Origin: Hydrogenophaga sp.
GTDB taxonomy: Bacteria; Pseudomonadota; Gammaproteobacteria; Burkholderiales; Burkholderiaceae_C
Direction of reading: 5' to 3'
Assembly (NCBI GenBank): GCA_021154985.1
Contig: JAJNQE010000177.1
Coordinates: 1-14,215, forward strand
DNA: 14,215 nt
Position 1 is the stretch's first letter. Every line of letters begins with the position of its first letter. Below the pieces are notes generated by a model. The model saw only the letters and a program-made list of their open reading frames with translations. It made no database searches and was not told the DNA's origin. The position numbers and the translations under genes are program-made. This document shows, piece by piece, positions 1 through 6,172 of the stretch.

Positions 1-522
1 CGGTGCGGCGGTGGTCCCACCCGCCGGCAGCCAGGCCAGGCACACCGTGAGTGCCACCCCGGTGAGCAGCAGCGGCAGCAGCGCCACCGGCGACACAGCC
101 GCTGCGCGCCAGGCCCACAGCACGGCCACCCCACAGACCGAGGCCAGCATCAAGGCCAGCTGGGCCAGCAGCAACGATCCGCCCAGGGCACCCCAGGCGG
201 CCAGCGCGACCGCAGCGAGTGTGAGCAACACGGTGACAGCAAGGCCGTTGCGCCGTCCCATGGCGCGTGTGCCCGGCGCCTTCAGCGTGGTGGCCAGGAC
301 CGCCAGCAGCGCGCTGGCAAGAGCCACCCAGGGCACGGTCTGCGCGCGCGCAGCGGCCGGCCAGTCGAAGCCGGGCCAGAAGGCCATGGAGAGCACCAGC
401 CCGAGCGCGGCACCCAGTGCCGCCCACCGCAAGCCCAGCGGCCGCAGCAGTGCACCGATGACCAGCGCCAACACAAAGGGCAACACCAGGCTCTGGAACG
501 CGGGGTGGTTGATGAAGGACAT
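1..522 (-). CDS. Multi-spanning membrane protein, unknown function (3' end outside window)
   Basis: An uninterrupted frame of 174 codons starts at ATG 522-520 and leaves the window at base 1 without a stop, so the C-terminus is missing. The protein is very rich in Leu, Ala, Val and Trp. I count five or six hydrophobic stretches, around residues 11-27, 33-49, 64-80, 93-110, 115-137 and 146-165, separated by short Arg-containing turns. That pattern indicates an inner-membrane protein. I do not recognise the family. Hydrophobic periodicity makes this strand far more convincing than the overlapping plus-strand reading, which is Ser/Ala/Arg-rich and low in complexity. It is divergent from the PaiB-like gene, with about 95 bases between the starts. 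No good Shine-Dalgarno is visible; the closest is GGTGGG about 10 bases upstream. Confidence 0.72.
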   Translation of the reverse strand, partial: MSFINHPAFQSLVLPFVLALVIGALLRPLGLRWAALGAALGLVLSMAFWPGFDWPAAARAQTVPWVALASALLAVLATTLKAPGTRAMGRRNGLAVTVLLTLAAVALAAWGALGGSLLLAQLALMLASVCGVAVLWAWRAAAVSPVALLPLLLTGVALTVCLAWLPAGGTTAAP

Positions 523-604
523 GCGCGCATCATCCCACCGCCGACCGGCTCCGCGGTGCGGGAATACACTGCGGCTCCGCCCGAGACTTGCCGACCCACC
601 ATTT

Positions 605-612
605 GAAAGAGG
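605..612 (+). promoter_or_regulatory. Ribosome binding site deciding the GTG start of the PaiB-like gene
   Basis: GAAAGAGG ends five bases before GTG 618. It favours that codon over the upstream in-frame TTG at 588, whose own upstream sequence has no purine-rich match. Confidence 0.6.
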
Positions 613-617
613 CCGCC

Positions 618-1244
618 GTGTACCTGCCGCCGCAGTTCGCCGCCAAAGACCCCGCCATCGCCCGCGAACTCATGCGTGCGCACCCCTTTGCCAGCCTCGT
701 CTCCACCGACGACGACGGGTTTCCGTTTGTCACACCACTGCCGCTGCACCTGATTGAAGAGAACGAGGGCCTGACGCTGCTCGGTCACGTGGCGCGGCCC
801 AACCCGCACGCGGTCCACCTGCGCCAGCGCCCCGCCGCCCTGGTGGTGTTTCAAGGCCCGCAGGCCTACATGACACCGCGCGTCTACCCCGACCTCACCC
901 GCGTGCCGACCTGGAGCTACCTCGCGGTGCATGCCAGGGTCGAGGTTCGCTTCATCGAGTCGTTCGACGACAAGGACCGTTTGCTCAAACACCTGATCCA
1001 CGACCACGACCCGGCCTACGCCGCGCAGTGGCGCGCGCTGCCCGAGGACTACCAGCACAAGATGATGGGCGGCATCCACGCCTTCGAGCTGCGTGTGACC
1101 AGCCTGCAATGCAAGGTCAAGCTCAACCAGCACCGGCCCGAATCGCATGCGGCGATGGTCGCGACTTACGAAGCGGGCAACGAGAACGAACGCGCTCTGG
1201 CCGGCTGGATGCGCCGCCTGGGGCTCACAGGGCAGGGCGCATGA
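618..1244 (+). CDS. PaiB-type FMN-binding protein (putative transcriptional regulator)
   Basis: This 208-residue protein matches the PaiB/FMN-binding negative regulator family, a flavin-reductase-like split barrel. Family hallmarks in order are: MYLPPQF at the very N-terminus; PFASLVST near residues 23-30; TPLPL near 39-43; GHVARPNPH at 56-64; VVFQGPQAY at 76-84; VPTWSY at 96-101 followed by AVH; and MMGG plus KLNQHR near 149-173. I place the start at GTG 618 because the family begins MY(I/L)P and because AAAGAGG sits five bases upstream. An in-frame TTG at 588 has no such signal. In Bacillus, PaiB was described as a repressor of sporulation and protease genes; most family members are uncharacterised and could be flavin-dependent enzymes. 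Its stop overlaps the next start (ATGA), so the two genes are probably translationally coupled. Confidence 0.9.
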   Translation: MYLPPQFAAKDPAIARELMRAHPFASLVSTDDDGFPFVTPLPLHLIEENEGLTLLGHVARPNPHAVHLRQRPAALVVFQGPQAYMTPRVYPDLTRVPTWSYLAVHARVEVRFIESFDDKDRLLKHLIHDHDPAYAAQWRALPEDYQHKMMGGIHAFELRVTSLQCKVKLNQHRPESHAAMVATYEAGNENERALAGWMRRLGLTGQGA

Positions 1245-1906
1245 AACGCCGCCGTTGGTTGCTGGCGGCAGCACTCCTGCCGGCTGCTCTCTGGGCCCAG
1301 GCCCTGCCCGCCGAACAGCGCTGGAAAAAGGAGCTCGACGCGTTTTCCGCCGCCGACCGCCAGCAAATGCCGCCGCCTGGCGGCGTGTTGTTCGTGGGCA
1401 GTTCGTCGATCCGTTTCTGGAACGGACTGGAAACCGCCTTTGCCGACCAGCCGGTGGTGATCAAGCGCGGCTTTGGTGGTTCGCGCCTGTCCGAGAGCGC
1501 CGACCTGGTGCACCGGCTGGTGTTGCCTTACCAACCTCGCCTGGTGGTGCTGTACGCGGGGGAAAACGACATTCACGAGGGGGCCAGTCCGCCCGAGCTG
1601 CTGGCGCACTTTCAGCGTTTTGTGCAGCAGGTGCAGGGCGCCCTGCCGGCCACGCGCGTGGCCTACATGGCCATCAAGCCCAGCCCGTCCCGGGTGGCCT
1701 TTCTACCCGCCATGCGCGAAGCCAACCTGCTGATCCAGACCTTTGTGCTGCAGCACGACAACCTCGACTACATCGACGTGCACACCGCCATGCTCGACAA
1801 CGATGGCCGCCCCCGGCCCGAGTTGTTTGTGCGCGACCAGCTGCACCTGAGTGCCGAGGGCTATGGCCTGTGGCGCCAGATCGTGTCAGCGCACCTGCGG
1901 CCCTGA
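1241..1906 (+). CDS. Secreted SGNH/GDSL-family hydrolase
   Basis: The protein has 221 residues with an N-terminal signal peptide: MKRRR, a hydrophobic core at about 6-18, and cleavage probably after the AQA near 19-21. The export signal points to the periplasm. The four SGNH blocks are present. Block I is GSSS at 53-56, with Ser55 as the expected nucleophile. Block II is GFGGS, with the oxyanion Gly near 79. Block III is GEND at 107-110, with Asn109. Block V is DQLH at 199-202, giving Asp199 and His202 of the triad. Members of this family are esterases, lipases or acetyl-hydrolases acting on lipids or acylated carbohydrates; the substrate here cannot be read from sequence. The ATG overlaps the upstream stop as ATGA, and AGGGCAGGG lies just before it, suggesting one transcript with the PaiB-like gene. 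The first downstream gene is convergent and overlaps the last seven codons. Confidence 0.9.
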   Translation: MKRRRWLLAAALLPAALWAQALPAEQRWKKELDAFSAADRQQMPPPGGVLFVGSSSIRFWNGLETAFADQPVVIKRGFGGSRLSESADLVHRLVLPYQPRLVVLYAGENDIHEGASPPELLAHFQRFVQQVQGALPATRVAYMAIKPSPSRVAFLPAMREANLLIQTFVLQHDNLDYIDVHTAMLDNDGRPRPELFVRDQLHLSAEGYGLWRQIVSAHLRP

Positions 1907-3040
1907 GCGGCGCACAGGCATCGGGCGCCAGCCGCGGCGGGCCTGGGTTTCCAGTGCCATGGCCACGGCCAGCAACCCTGCGAACGCGCTGGCCAGCAAG
2001 GCCACATCGGTGGTCCAGGGGCGCACCACCTGAGTGGAGCCGAAGAAGGCCAGCGTGAACAGCGCAATCACGAGGTGGGCGCAGAACACCGACAGCGAAT
2101 GGCGGCCCAGCAATTCCAGAGGCAACGGGCGCGGCAGCACCTGCTTGAGCCAGGGACCGAAACTCACCAGCAGCACAAAGACGCTCGCAAAGTTCAGCAC
2201 ACGCAATGGGCCGAGCGTCCACTTGTCGAGCAGCATGGCCACCGCGGGCACACCCGGCATCGGGTCCTGGCCCACCGTGTGGCGCCACAGCAGCATGCCG
2301 CCCGCGTACACCGCCGCCGGGACCACCACCCACAGTGGAAAACGCGGCAACGGTTGTTCGCGGGCGCCCAGCCACAGACCCACCACCCACAGCGCTTGCC
2401 AGGCCAGCCAGTGGAAAGCACCCATGTCCTTGTAGGGGATGGACAGGCCGGTGGCTTGCGCGGCGAGTTCGTACAGGACCAGACCCAGACCCCACTGCTC
2501 GGCCAGCCAGAGCAGGGCGCTGACCGTGAGCACGCCTTGCCAGCCCGCACGCAGACCGCGGCGCAGCAGCCAGGGGCTCAGCAGCATCAGGGCGATGTAC
2601 AGCGGCAGGATGTCCAGCAGCGGCGGGTTGTAGAGCAGCAGCGCGGCACCCACCACGGCGGTCTGCTTGTCGATGAAGAAAAATTCGAGCAGGCCGGTGA
2701 CGCCGCCCTGGCGGTTGTGCACGCCCAGCCAGGCGATCACGGTGAAGGCGAGCAGCAGCAAGGCCAGCTGGCACAGGTATAGCTTGAGCGCCCGCTCGTG
2801 GAACGCGCTCTGCATCGCAGCCACCCCGTCGCGCCGGGCGCGTTTGCCGTAGACCCGTCCGGCCATGTAGGCCGACAGGAACACAAAGCCCTCGGCCGCC
2901 GACACGAAACCGAAGGGCTGGCCCGATGGCAACGAGAACATCGTCGGCATGTGGGTCAGCGTCATCAGCACGAGCATCAGACCCCGCAGGGCGTCGAGCT
3001 CCCAGCGGCGGCTGGAGGGGTGGAGGAGGGGCGTGGACAT
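1886..3040 (-). CDS. OpgC-domain multi-spanning membrane protein (putative acyl/succinyl transferase)
   Basis: A 384-residue integral membrane protein with roughly ten hydrophobic helices. Its N-terminus carries the OpgC-domain signature: RRWELDALRG at residues 11-20, then LMTLTHMPT at 26-33. Glu14, Asp16, Arg19 and His30 are the conserved polar positions to note. In enterobacteria OpgC (MdoC) decorates osmoregulated periplasmic glucans with succinyl groups from the inner membrane, and the wider family is related to acyltransferase-3 proteins. Many proteobacterial OpgC-domain proteins have no known substrate. No opgG or opgH gene is adjacent, so a glucan role is only a family-based guess. The ATG at 3040 is the only reasonable start because the conserved motif begins 11 residues later; no Shine-Dalgarno is evident. 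It is divergent from tadA and overlaps the SGNH gene tail to tail by 21 bases. Confidence 0.88.
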   Translation of the reverse strand: MSTPLLHPSSRRWELDALRGLMLVLMTLTHMPTMFSLPSGQPFGFVSAAEGFVFLSAYMAGRVYGKRARRDGVAAMQSAFHERALKLYLCQLALLLLAFTVIAWLGVHNRQGGVTGLLEFFFIDKQTAVVGAALLLYNPPLLDILPLYIALMLLSPWLLRRGLRAGWQGVLTVSALLWLAEQWGLGLVLYELAAQATGLSIPYKDMGAFHWLAWQALWVVGLWLGAREQPLPRFPLWVVVPAAVYAGGMLLWRHTVGQDPMPGVPAVAMLLDKWTLGPLRVLNFASVFVLLVSFGPWLKQVLPRPLPLELLGRHSLSVFCAHLVIALFTLAFFGSTQVVRPWTTDVALLASAFAGLLAVAMALETQARRGWRPMPVRRSGPQVR

Positions 3041-3107
3041 AGGGAAAACCAGAACAACCCGCGATCATGCCAGAGGGGCGGCCAATTCCGTGCGCGTCCG
3101 GGTGCTG

Positions 3108-3123
3108 TCCTACACTCGCCGCC
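3108..3123 (+). promoter_or_regulatory. Possible -10 element directly before tadA
   Basis: TACACT at 3111-3116 resembles a sigma-70 -10 box and lies only seven bases before ATG 3124, with no Shine-Dalgarno. If it is used, the transcript would be leaderless or nearly so. No convincing -35 box is visible (TTCCGT at 3086-3091 is weak and 19 bases away). Confidence 0.25.
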
Positions 3124-4500
3124 ATGCTCGCACTCAGCCCGACCGACGACGATTTCATGCGCCTGGCTTTGGCCGAAGCCCGCGCCGCCGCCGACAGCGG
3201 CGAGGTGCCGGTGGGCGCGGTGGTGGTGAAAGACGGGCGGGTGATCGCCACCGGGCGCAACGCGCCGATTGAAGGCCATGACCCCACGGCGCACGCCGAA
3301 ATCGTGGCCTTGCGCGCGGCGGCGCAGGCGCTGGGCAACTACCGGCTCGACGGCTGCACCTTGTACGTGACGCTGGAGCCCTGCGCCATGTGCAGCGGCG
3401 CCATGCTGCACGCCCGGCTGGCGCGGGTGGTCTTTGGCGCGCCTGACCCCAAGACCGGTGCGGCCGGGTCGGTGCTCAACCTGTTTGAACATGGCCAACT
3501 CAACCACCAGACCACGGTGCAGGGCGGTGTGCTTGCCACCGAGGCGGCCGATCTGCTGCGCGGATTTTTCAAGGAGCGACGTGTGAACCAGCATCCCTTG
3601 CGCGACGACGCACTGCGCACGCCCGACGACCGCTTCAACGACTTGCCCGGCTACCCCTGGCCACCCCACTACCTGAGCGACCTGCCCGCGCTGGGCGGCT
3701 GGCGCATGCATTACCTGGACGAAGGCCCCCGGCAAGCCCCCATCACCTGGCTCTGCCTGCACGGCAACCCCGCCTGGAGCTACCTCTACCGCAAGATGAT
3801 CCCGGTGTTTCTCGCCAACGGCGACCGTGTGGTGGCGCCCGACCTGATCGGCTTTGGCAAGAGCGACAAACCCAAAAAAGACAGCGCGCACACCTTCGGC
3901 TGGCACCGCCAGGCGCTGCTCGAATTCATCGAGCGGCTCGACCTGCGCAACGTGGTGCTGGTGGTGCAGGACTGGGGTGGTCTGCTCGGCCTCACGCTGC
4001 CCATGGACGCCCCGCAGCGGTACCGCGGCCTGCTGGTGATGAACACCACGCTGGCCACCGGCGAGGTGCCGCTGTCGCCCGGCTTTCTCGCCTGGCGGAC
4101 CATGTGCGCCCAGAACCCGATGTTCGACGTGGCCCGCCTGTTTGCGCGCGGCAATCCGCAGATGAGCGCCGAAGAATGCGCAGCCTACAACGCGCCTTTT
4201 CCCGACAAGGGCCACCGGGCCGCCTTGCGCACATTCCCCGCCATGGTCCCGGAACACCTGGACGACGAGGGTGCGGCCATCAGCCGCCAGGCGCAGACGT
4301 TCTGGTCGAGCGATTGGACGGGGCAGAGCCTGATGGCCATCGGCCAGCAAGACCCCGTGCTGGGTGAACCCGTGATGCGGTCGTTGCACCGCTCGATCCG
4401 CCAGTGCCCTGAACCGATGTTGCTGCCGCAGGCCGGGCATTTCGTGCAGGAGCACGGCGAGGCCATTGCACAGGCCGCCGTGCGCCATTTCGGCGCGTGA
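3124..4500 (+). CDS. tadA: Fusion protein: tRNA adenosine(34) deaminase TadA + haloalkane dehalogenase (DhlA-like)
   Basis: One 458-residue frame encodes two complete enzymes. Residues 1-153 are TadA, which converts A34 to inosine in the tRNA-Arg(ACG) anticodon. HAE at 57-59 (His57 zinc ligand, Glu59 proton shuttle) and PCAMC at 86-90 (Cys87, Cys90) form the zinc site, and DPKTGAAGS and FFKERR are family-typical. From about 154 the chain is an alpha/beta hydrolase of haloalkane dehalogenase subfamily I. It has HGNPAWSYLYRKM (213-225), VVQDWGG with nucleophile Asp283 and halide-binding Trp284, a second likely halide Trp324, catalytic acid Asp410 in GQQDPVLG, and His439 in AGHFVQE. As I remember it, Xanthobacter DhlA matches nearly word for word at these motifs. 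TadA is normally about 150-170 residues and DhlA 310, so neither half is truncated. I chose ATG 3124 because it fits TadA N-termini; ATG 3067 would add an atypical 19-residue leader. The fusion is seen directly; substrates of the dehalogenase half are inferred. Confidence 0.93.
   Translation: MLALSPTDDDFMRLALAEARAAADSGEVPVGAVVVKDGRVIATGRNAPIEGHDPTAHAEIVALRAAAQALGNYRLDGCTLYVTLEPCAMCSGAMLHARLARVVFGAPDPKTGAAGSVLNLFEHGQLNHQTTVQGGVLATEAADLLRGFFKERRVNQHPLRDDALRTPDDRFNDLPGYPWPPHYLSDLPALGGWRMHYLDEGPRQAPITWLCLHGNPAWSYLYRKMIPVFLANGDRVVAPDLIGFGKSDKPKKDSAHTFGWHRQALLEFIERLDLRNVVLVVQDWGGLLGLTLPMDAPQRYRGLLVMNTTLATGEVPLSPGFLAWRTMCAQNPMFDVARLFARGNPQMSAEECAAYNAPFPDKGHRAALRTFPAMVPEHLDDEGAAISRQAQTFWSSDWTGQSLMAIGQQDPVLGEPVMRSLHRSIRQCPEPMLLPQAGHFVQEHGEAIAQAAVRHFGA
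3571..3585 (+). promoter_or_regulatory. Internal ribosome binding site and GTG start at the TadA/dehalogenase junction
   Basis: AAGGAG at 3571-3576 is followed six bases later by GTG 3583-3585, in frame with the fusion. Initiation here would give a 305-residue free dehalogenase. The conserved RTPDDRF segment would then lie 12 residues from its start, against about 6 in DhlA as I recall it. The GTG also overlaps a TGA at 3584-3586 in the next frame (GTGA), the usual mark of two coupled, overlapping genes. The AAGGAG also encodes the Lys-Glu of FFKERR, so the match could be coincidental. Confidence 0.55.
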
Positions 4501-4540
4501 GCGCCTTGATAATCAACCCCTTTTGCCGCCGCCCGAACCC

Positions 4541-5473
4541 ATGAGCCACATCTACATTTACTCCCCCTCCAGCGCGGTGCGCGACAAGGCCGCGTACCGC
4601 CGGGGCGTGGCTCGGCTCAAGGCCCTGGGGCACGAGGTGGAGATCGACGAGGCGGCACTCACCAGCCACATGCGTTTTGCCGGTGACGACGAAACCCGCA
4701 TCGCGGCCATTGGCCGTGCCGCCGACAGCGGCGCCGACGTGGCGCTCATTTCTCGCGGCGGTTACGGGCTCACCCGCATCCTGGGCGAGCTGCCGTTCAA
4801 AAAGCTGAGCAAGGCGATTGAGCGCGGCACACAGTTCGTGGGCCTGAGCGATTTCACCGCCCTGCAGATGGCCTTGCTGGCCAAGACCGGCGCCTGCACC
4901 TGGGCTGGGCCCGCGCTGGGAGAAGACTTTGGTGCCGAGGCACCCGACGACATCATGGAGGCGTGTTTTGACGACCTGCTGGTCGGACACGGCGAAGGCG
5001 CGGGCTGGCGGTTGCCGGCGTCCGACCTGGCTTTCATGAAGGCTCCCAAGGCCGACGCGCAGCCCGAGCTGCGGGTGCGCTCGGCCACGCTGTGGGGCGG
5101 CAACCTGAATGTGATCTGTTCGCTGGTGGGCACGCACCACCTGCCGGCCATCACAGGCGGCATTCTTTTTCTCGAAGACACCCACGAACACCCCTACCGC
5201 ATCGAGCGTCAGCTCACGCAACTGCTCAACGCGGGCATCCTCGGACGCCAGAAGGCCGTGCTCCTGGGGTCGTTCAACCGCTTCAAGCTGGTGCCCGGCT
5301 ACGACCGGGGTTTCAAACTGCAAACGGTGGTGGACTGGTTGCGTTCGAGGACGAAGACGCCGGTATTCACCGGCCTGCCGTTCGGACACGTGCCCACCAA
5401 GGTGCTGCTGCCCGTGGGGCGCAAGGTCGACCTGATGGTGGAAGGGCGCGATGCCCTGATCTATTGGGGTTGA
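4541..5473 (+). CDS. ldcA: Muramoyltetrapeptide (LD-)carboxypeptidase, peptidase family S66
   Basis: A 310-residue cytoplasmic LD-carboxypeptidase that removes the terminal D-Ala from murein tetrapeptides during peptidoglycan recycling. The S66 Ser-Glu-His triad is visible: Ser103 in VGLSDFTAL, Glu212 in LFLEDTHEHPYRI, and His283 in GLPFGHVPTK. RGGYG at 72-76 and WGGNL at 185-189 are further family motifs. No signal peptide is present, as expected for a cytosolic recycling enzyme, and the length is typical of LdcA (about 300-310). The start ATG 4541 fits the short IYIYSPSS N-terminal strand. No Shine-Dalgarno is seen. A TGATAAT stretch at 4507-4513 could be a -10 box, giving a leader of about 20 bases. 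The gene is 40 bases downstream of the tadA fusion in the same direction. Confidence 0.93.
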   Translation: MSHIYIYSPSSAVRDKAAYRRGVARLKALGHEVEIDEAALTSHMRFAGDDETRIAAIGRAADSGADVALISRGGYGLTRILGELPFKKLSKAIERGTQFVGLSDFTALQMALLAKTGACTWAGPALGEDFGAEAPDDIMEACFDDLLVGHGEGAGWRLPASDLAFMKAPKADAQPELRVRSATLWGGNLNVICSLVGTHHLPAITGGILFLEDTHEHPYRIERQLTQLLNAGILGRQKAVLLGSFNRFKLVPGYDRGFKLQTVVDWLRSRTKTPVFTGLPFGHVPTKVLLPVGRKVDLMVEGRDALIYWG

Positions 5474-5496
5474 GGCAGCGGGGGCTGTTCGCTGCC
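5474..5496. terminator. Hairpin between convergent ldcA and the 111-residue gene
   Basis: GGCAGCG at 5474-5480 pairs perfectly with CGCTGCC at 5490-5496 around a nine-base loop, starting immediately after the ldcA stop. The location between two convergent genes suits transcript termination or 3' end protection. There is no T-run on either side, so it is not a standard intrinsic terminator. Confidence 0.35.
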
Positions 5497-5516
5497 GAGT
5501 CGCCGGGAGACGCTGC

Positions 5517-5852
5517 TCAGCGGGTGCGCAGACGCGACGAATCGATCAGGCTCTTGGGCACCAGGCCAGCAAACACGGGGGACAGGCTCTGCACCCGGTG
5601 CACCGCCAGCGCCTCGCCATGCAACTGGCTCAACACAGCCACCATCTCGGCGCGAGCGAACCACAGGGCATGGGGGTCGTGCAGGTACTTGAGGCGGCGC
5701 ACCAGTTGTGGGTTGATCTGGGCACCGTCGTCGCCGAGCACATCCAGCATGGCTTTTCGCACAGGCTCCAACGCCTGACCCGGGTCCTGGTGGACCTCGG
5801 GACTGAGCAGGGCAGAGATGCTGTTCCGAAGACTCGGTTTGAACCAGCGCAT
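5517..5852 (-). CDS. Conserved-looking small protein, unknown function (111 aa)
   Basis: I do not recognise this protein. It is a soluble 111-residue polypeptide without signal peptide or membrane segment, starting MRWFKPSLRNSI. The composition is predicted to be mostly helical, with a Leu/Val-rich centre (VRKAMLDVLGDD near residues 31-42) and a motif RRLKYLHDPHALWFARAEM near 52-70. Support for it being real comes from GAGGA at 5863-5859, six bases before the ATG, a TATAAA box about 20 bases further upstream, and natural amino acid composition on this strand. It is convergent with ldcA and divergent from the cyclase gene, so it appears to be a single-gene transcription unit. The competing frame on the same strand is Pro/Arg/Gly-rich and looks like a shadow. 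Confidence 0.75.
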   Translation of the reverse strand: MRWFKPSLRNSISALLSPEVHQDPGQALEPVRKAMLDVLGDDGAQINPQLVRRLKYLHDPHALWFARAEMVAVLSQLHGEALAVHRVQSLSPVFAGLVPKSLIDSSRLRTR

Positions 5853-5858
5853 GGTGTG

Positions 5859-5877
5859 TCCTCAACGACTTTTTATA
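5859..5877 (-). promoter_or_regulatory. Probable -10 box and Shine-Dalgarno of the 111-residue gene
   Basis: On the minus strand TATAAA (5877-5872) is followed by GAGGA (5863-5859), six bases before the ATG at 5852. The implied leader is very short. I see no good -35 match 16-18 bases upstream of TATAAA. Confidence 0.4.
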
Positions 5878-6172
5878 AATCCAGCCGAAGGATACGTTCT
5901 CTTACTGTGACAGCGCAATCCCGCACGTCGCTTGGCCGTTGAAAAACAACAACCAAATCAAAGGTTTACGAGCATGTTTTTATGCCATGCCTTAGGTTTG
6001 TAATACCTTTGAATCCATTTTTGTGTTGACCGGTGTTCGGGATGAATACCCGACCGGCGGCAGCCCGCCACCTGCGCGACAACCGGGCTGCGTGCCCGTT
6101 GACGCCCGGGCTCCGGGTGCCCCGTAGCGCTTTGGAGGCTGTGCTCTAATCCAGCCGATATTCATCTGCTCT
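5878..6172. other. Intergenic region between divergent genes, with AT-rich core and an inverted repeat
   Basis: About 300 bases without a supportable gene. The left half (about 5930-6030) is clearly richer in A and T than the rest of the window, with A- and T-runs and TTTACG (5965-5970), TAATAC (6001-6006) and TTGACC (6026-6031) elements, but none pair at proper promoter spacing. The right half is GC-rich and holds GCAGCCCG (6060-6067) facing CGGGCTGC (6084-6091) with a 16-base loop, then the palindrome GCCCGGGC near 6106. It presumably carries the cyclase promoter; TTGGAG (6132-6137) with GATATT (6157-6162) is a weak candidate with 19-base spacing. The overlapping minus-strand frame across the cyclase gene is a Ser/Thr/Arg-rich shadow. 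Confidence 0.5.

Noticed and set aside
282..1274. Long leftward open frame across the PaiB-like gene
   Set aside because: It is antisense to a well-matched protein family, rich in His, Arg, Gly and Val, and changes into a frame-shifted copy of the membrane protein region. It is a GC-rich shadow.
3067..3123. Upstream ATG of the tadA frame
   Set aside because: The 19-residue extension is unlike TadA N-termini, has no ribosome binding site, and would lie across the likely promoter.
1674..3338. A 554-codon leftward frame over the OpgC-domain gene
   Set aside because: The overlapping 384-residue frame has proper transmembrane periodicity and the OpgC motif, whereas this frame is Ala/Arg/Gly-rich without domains.
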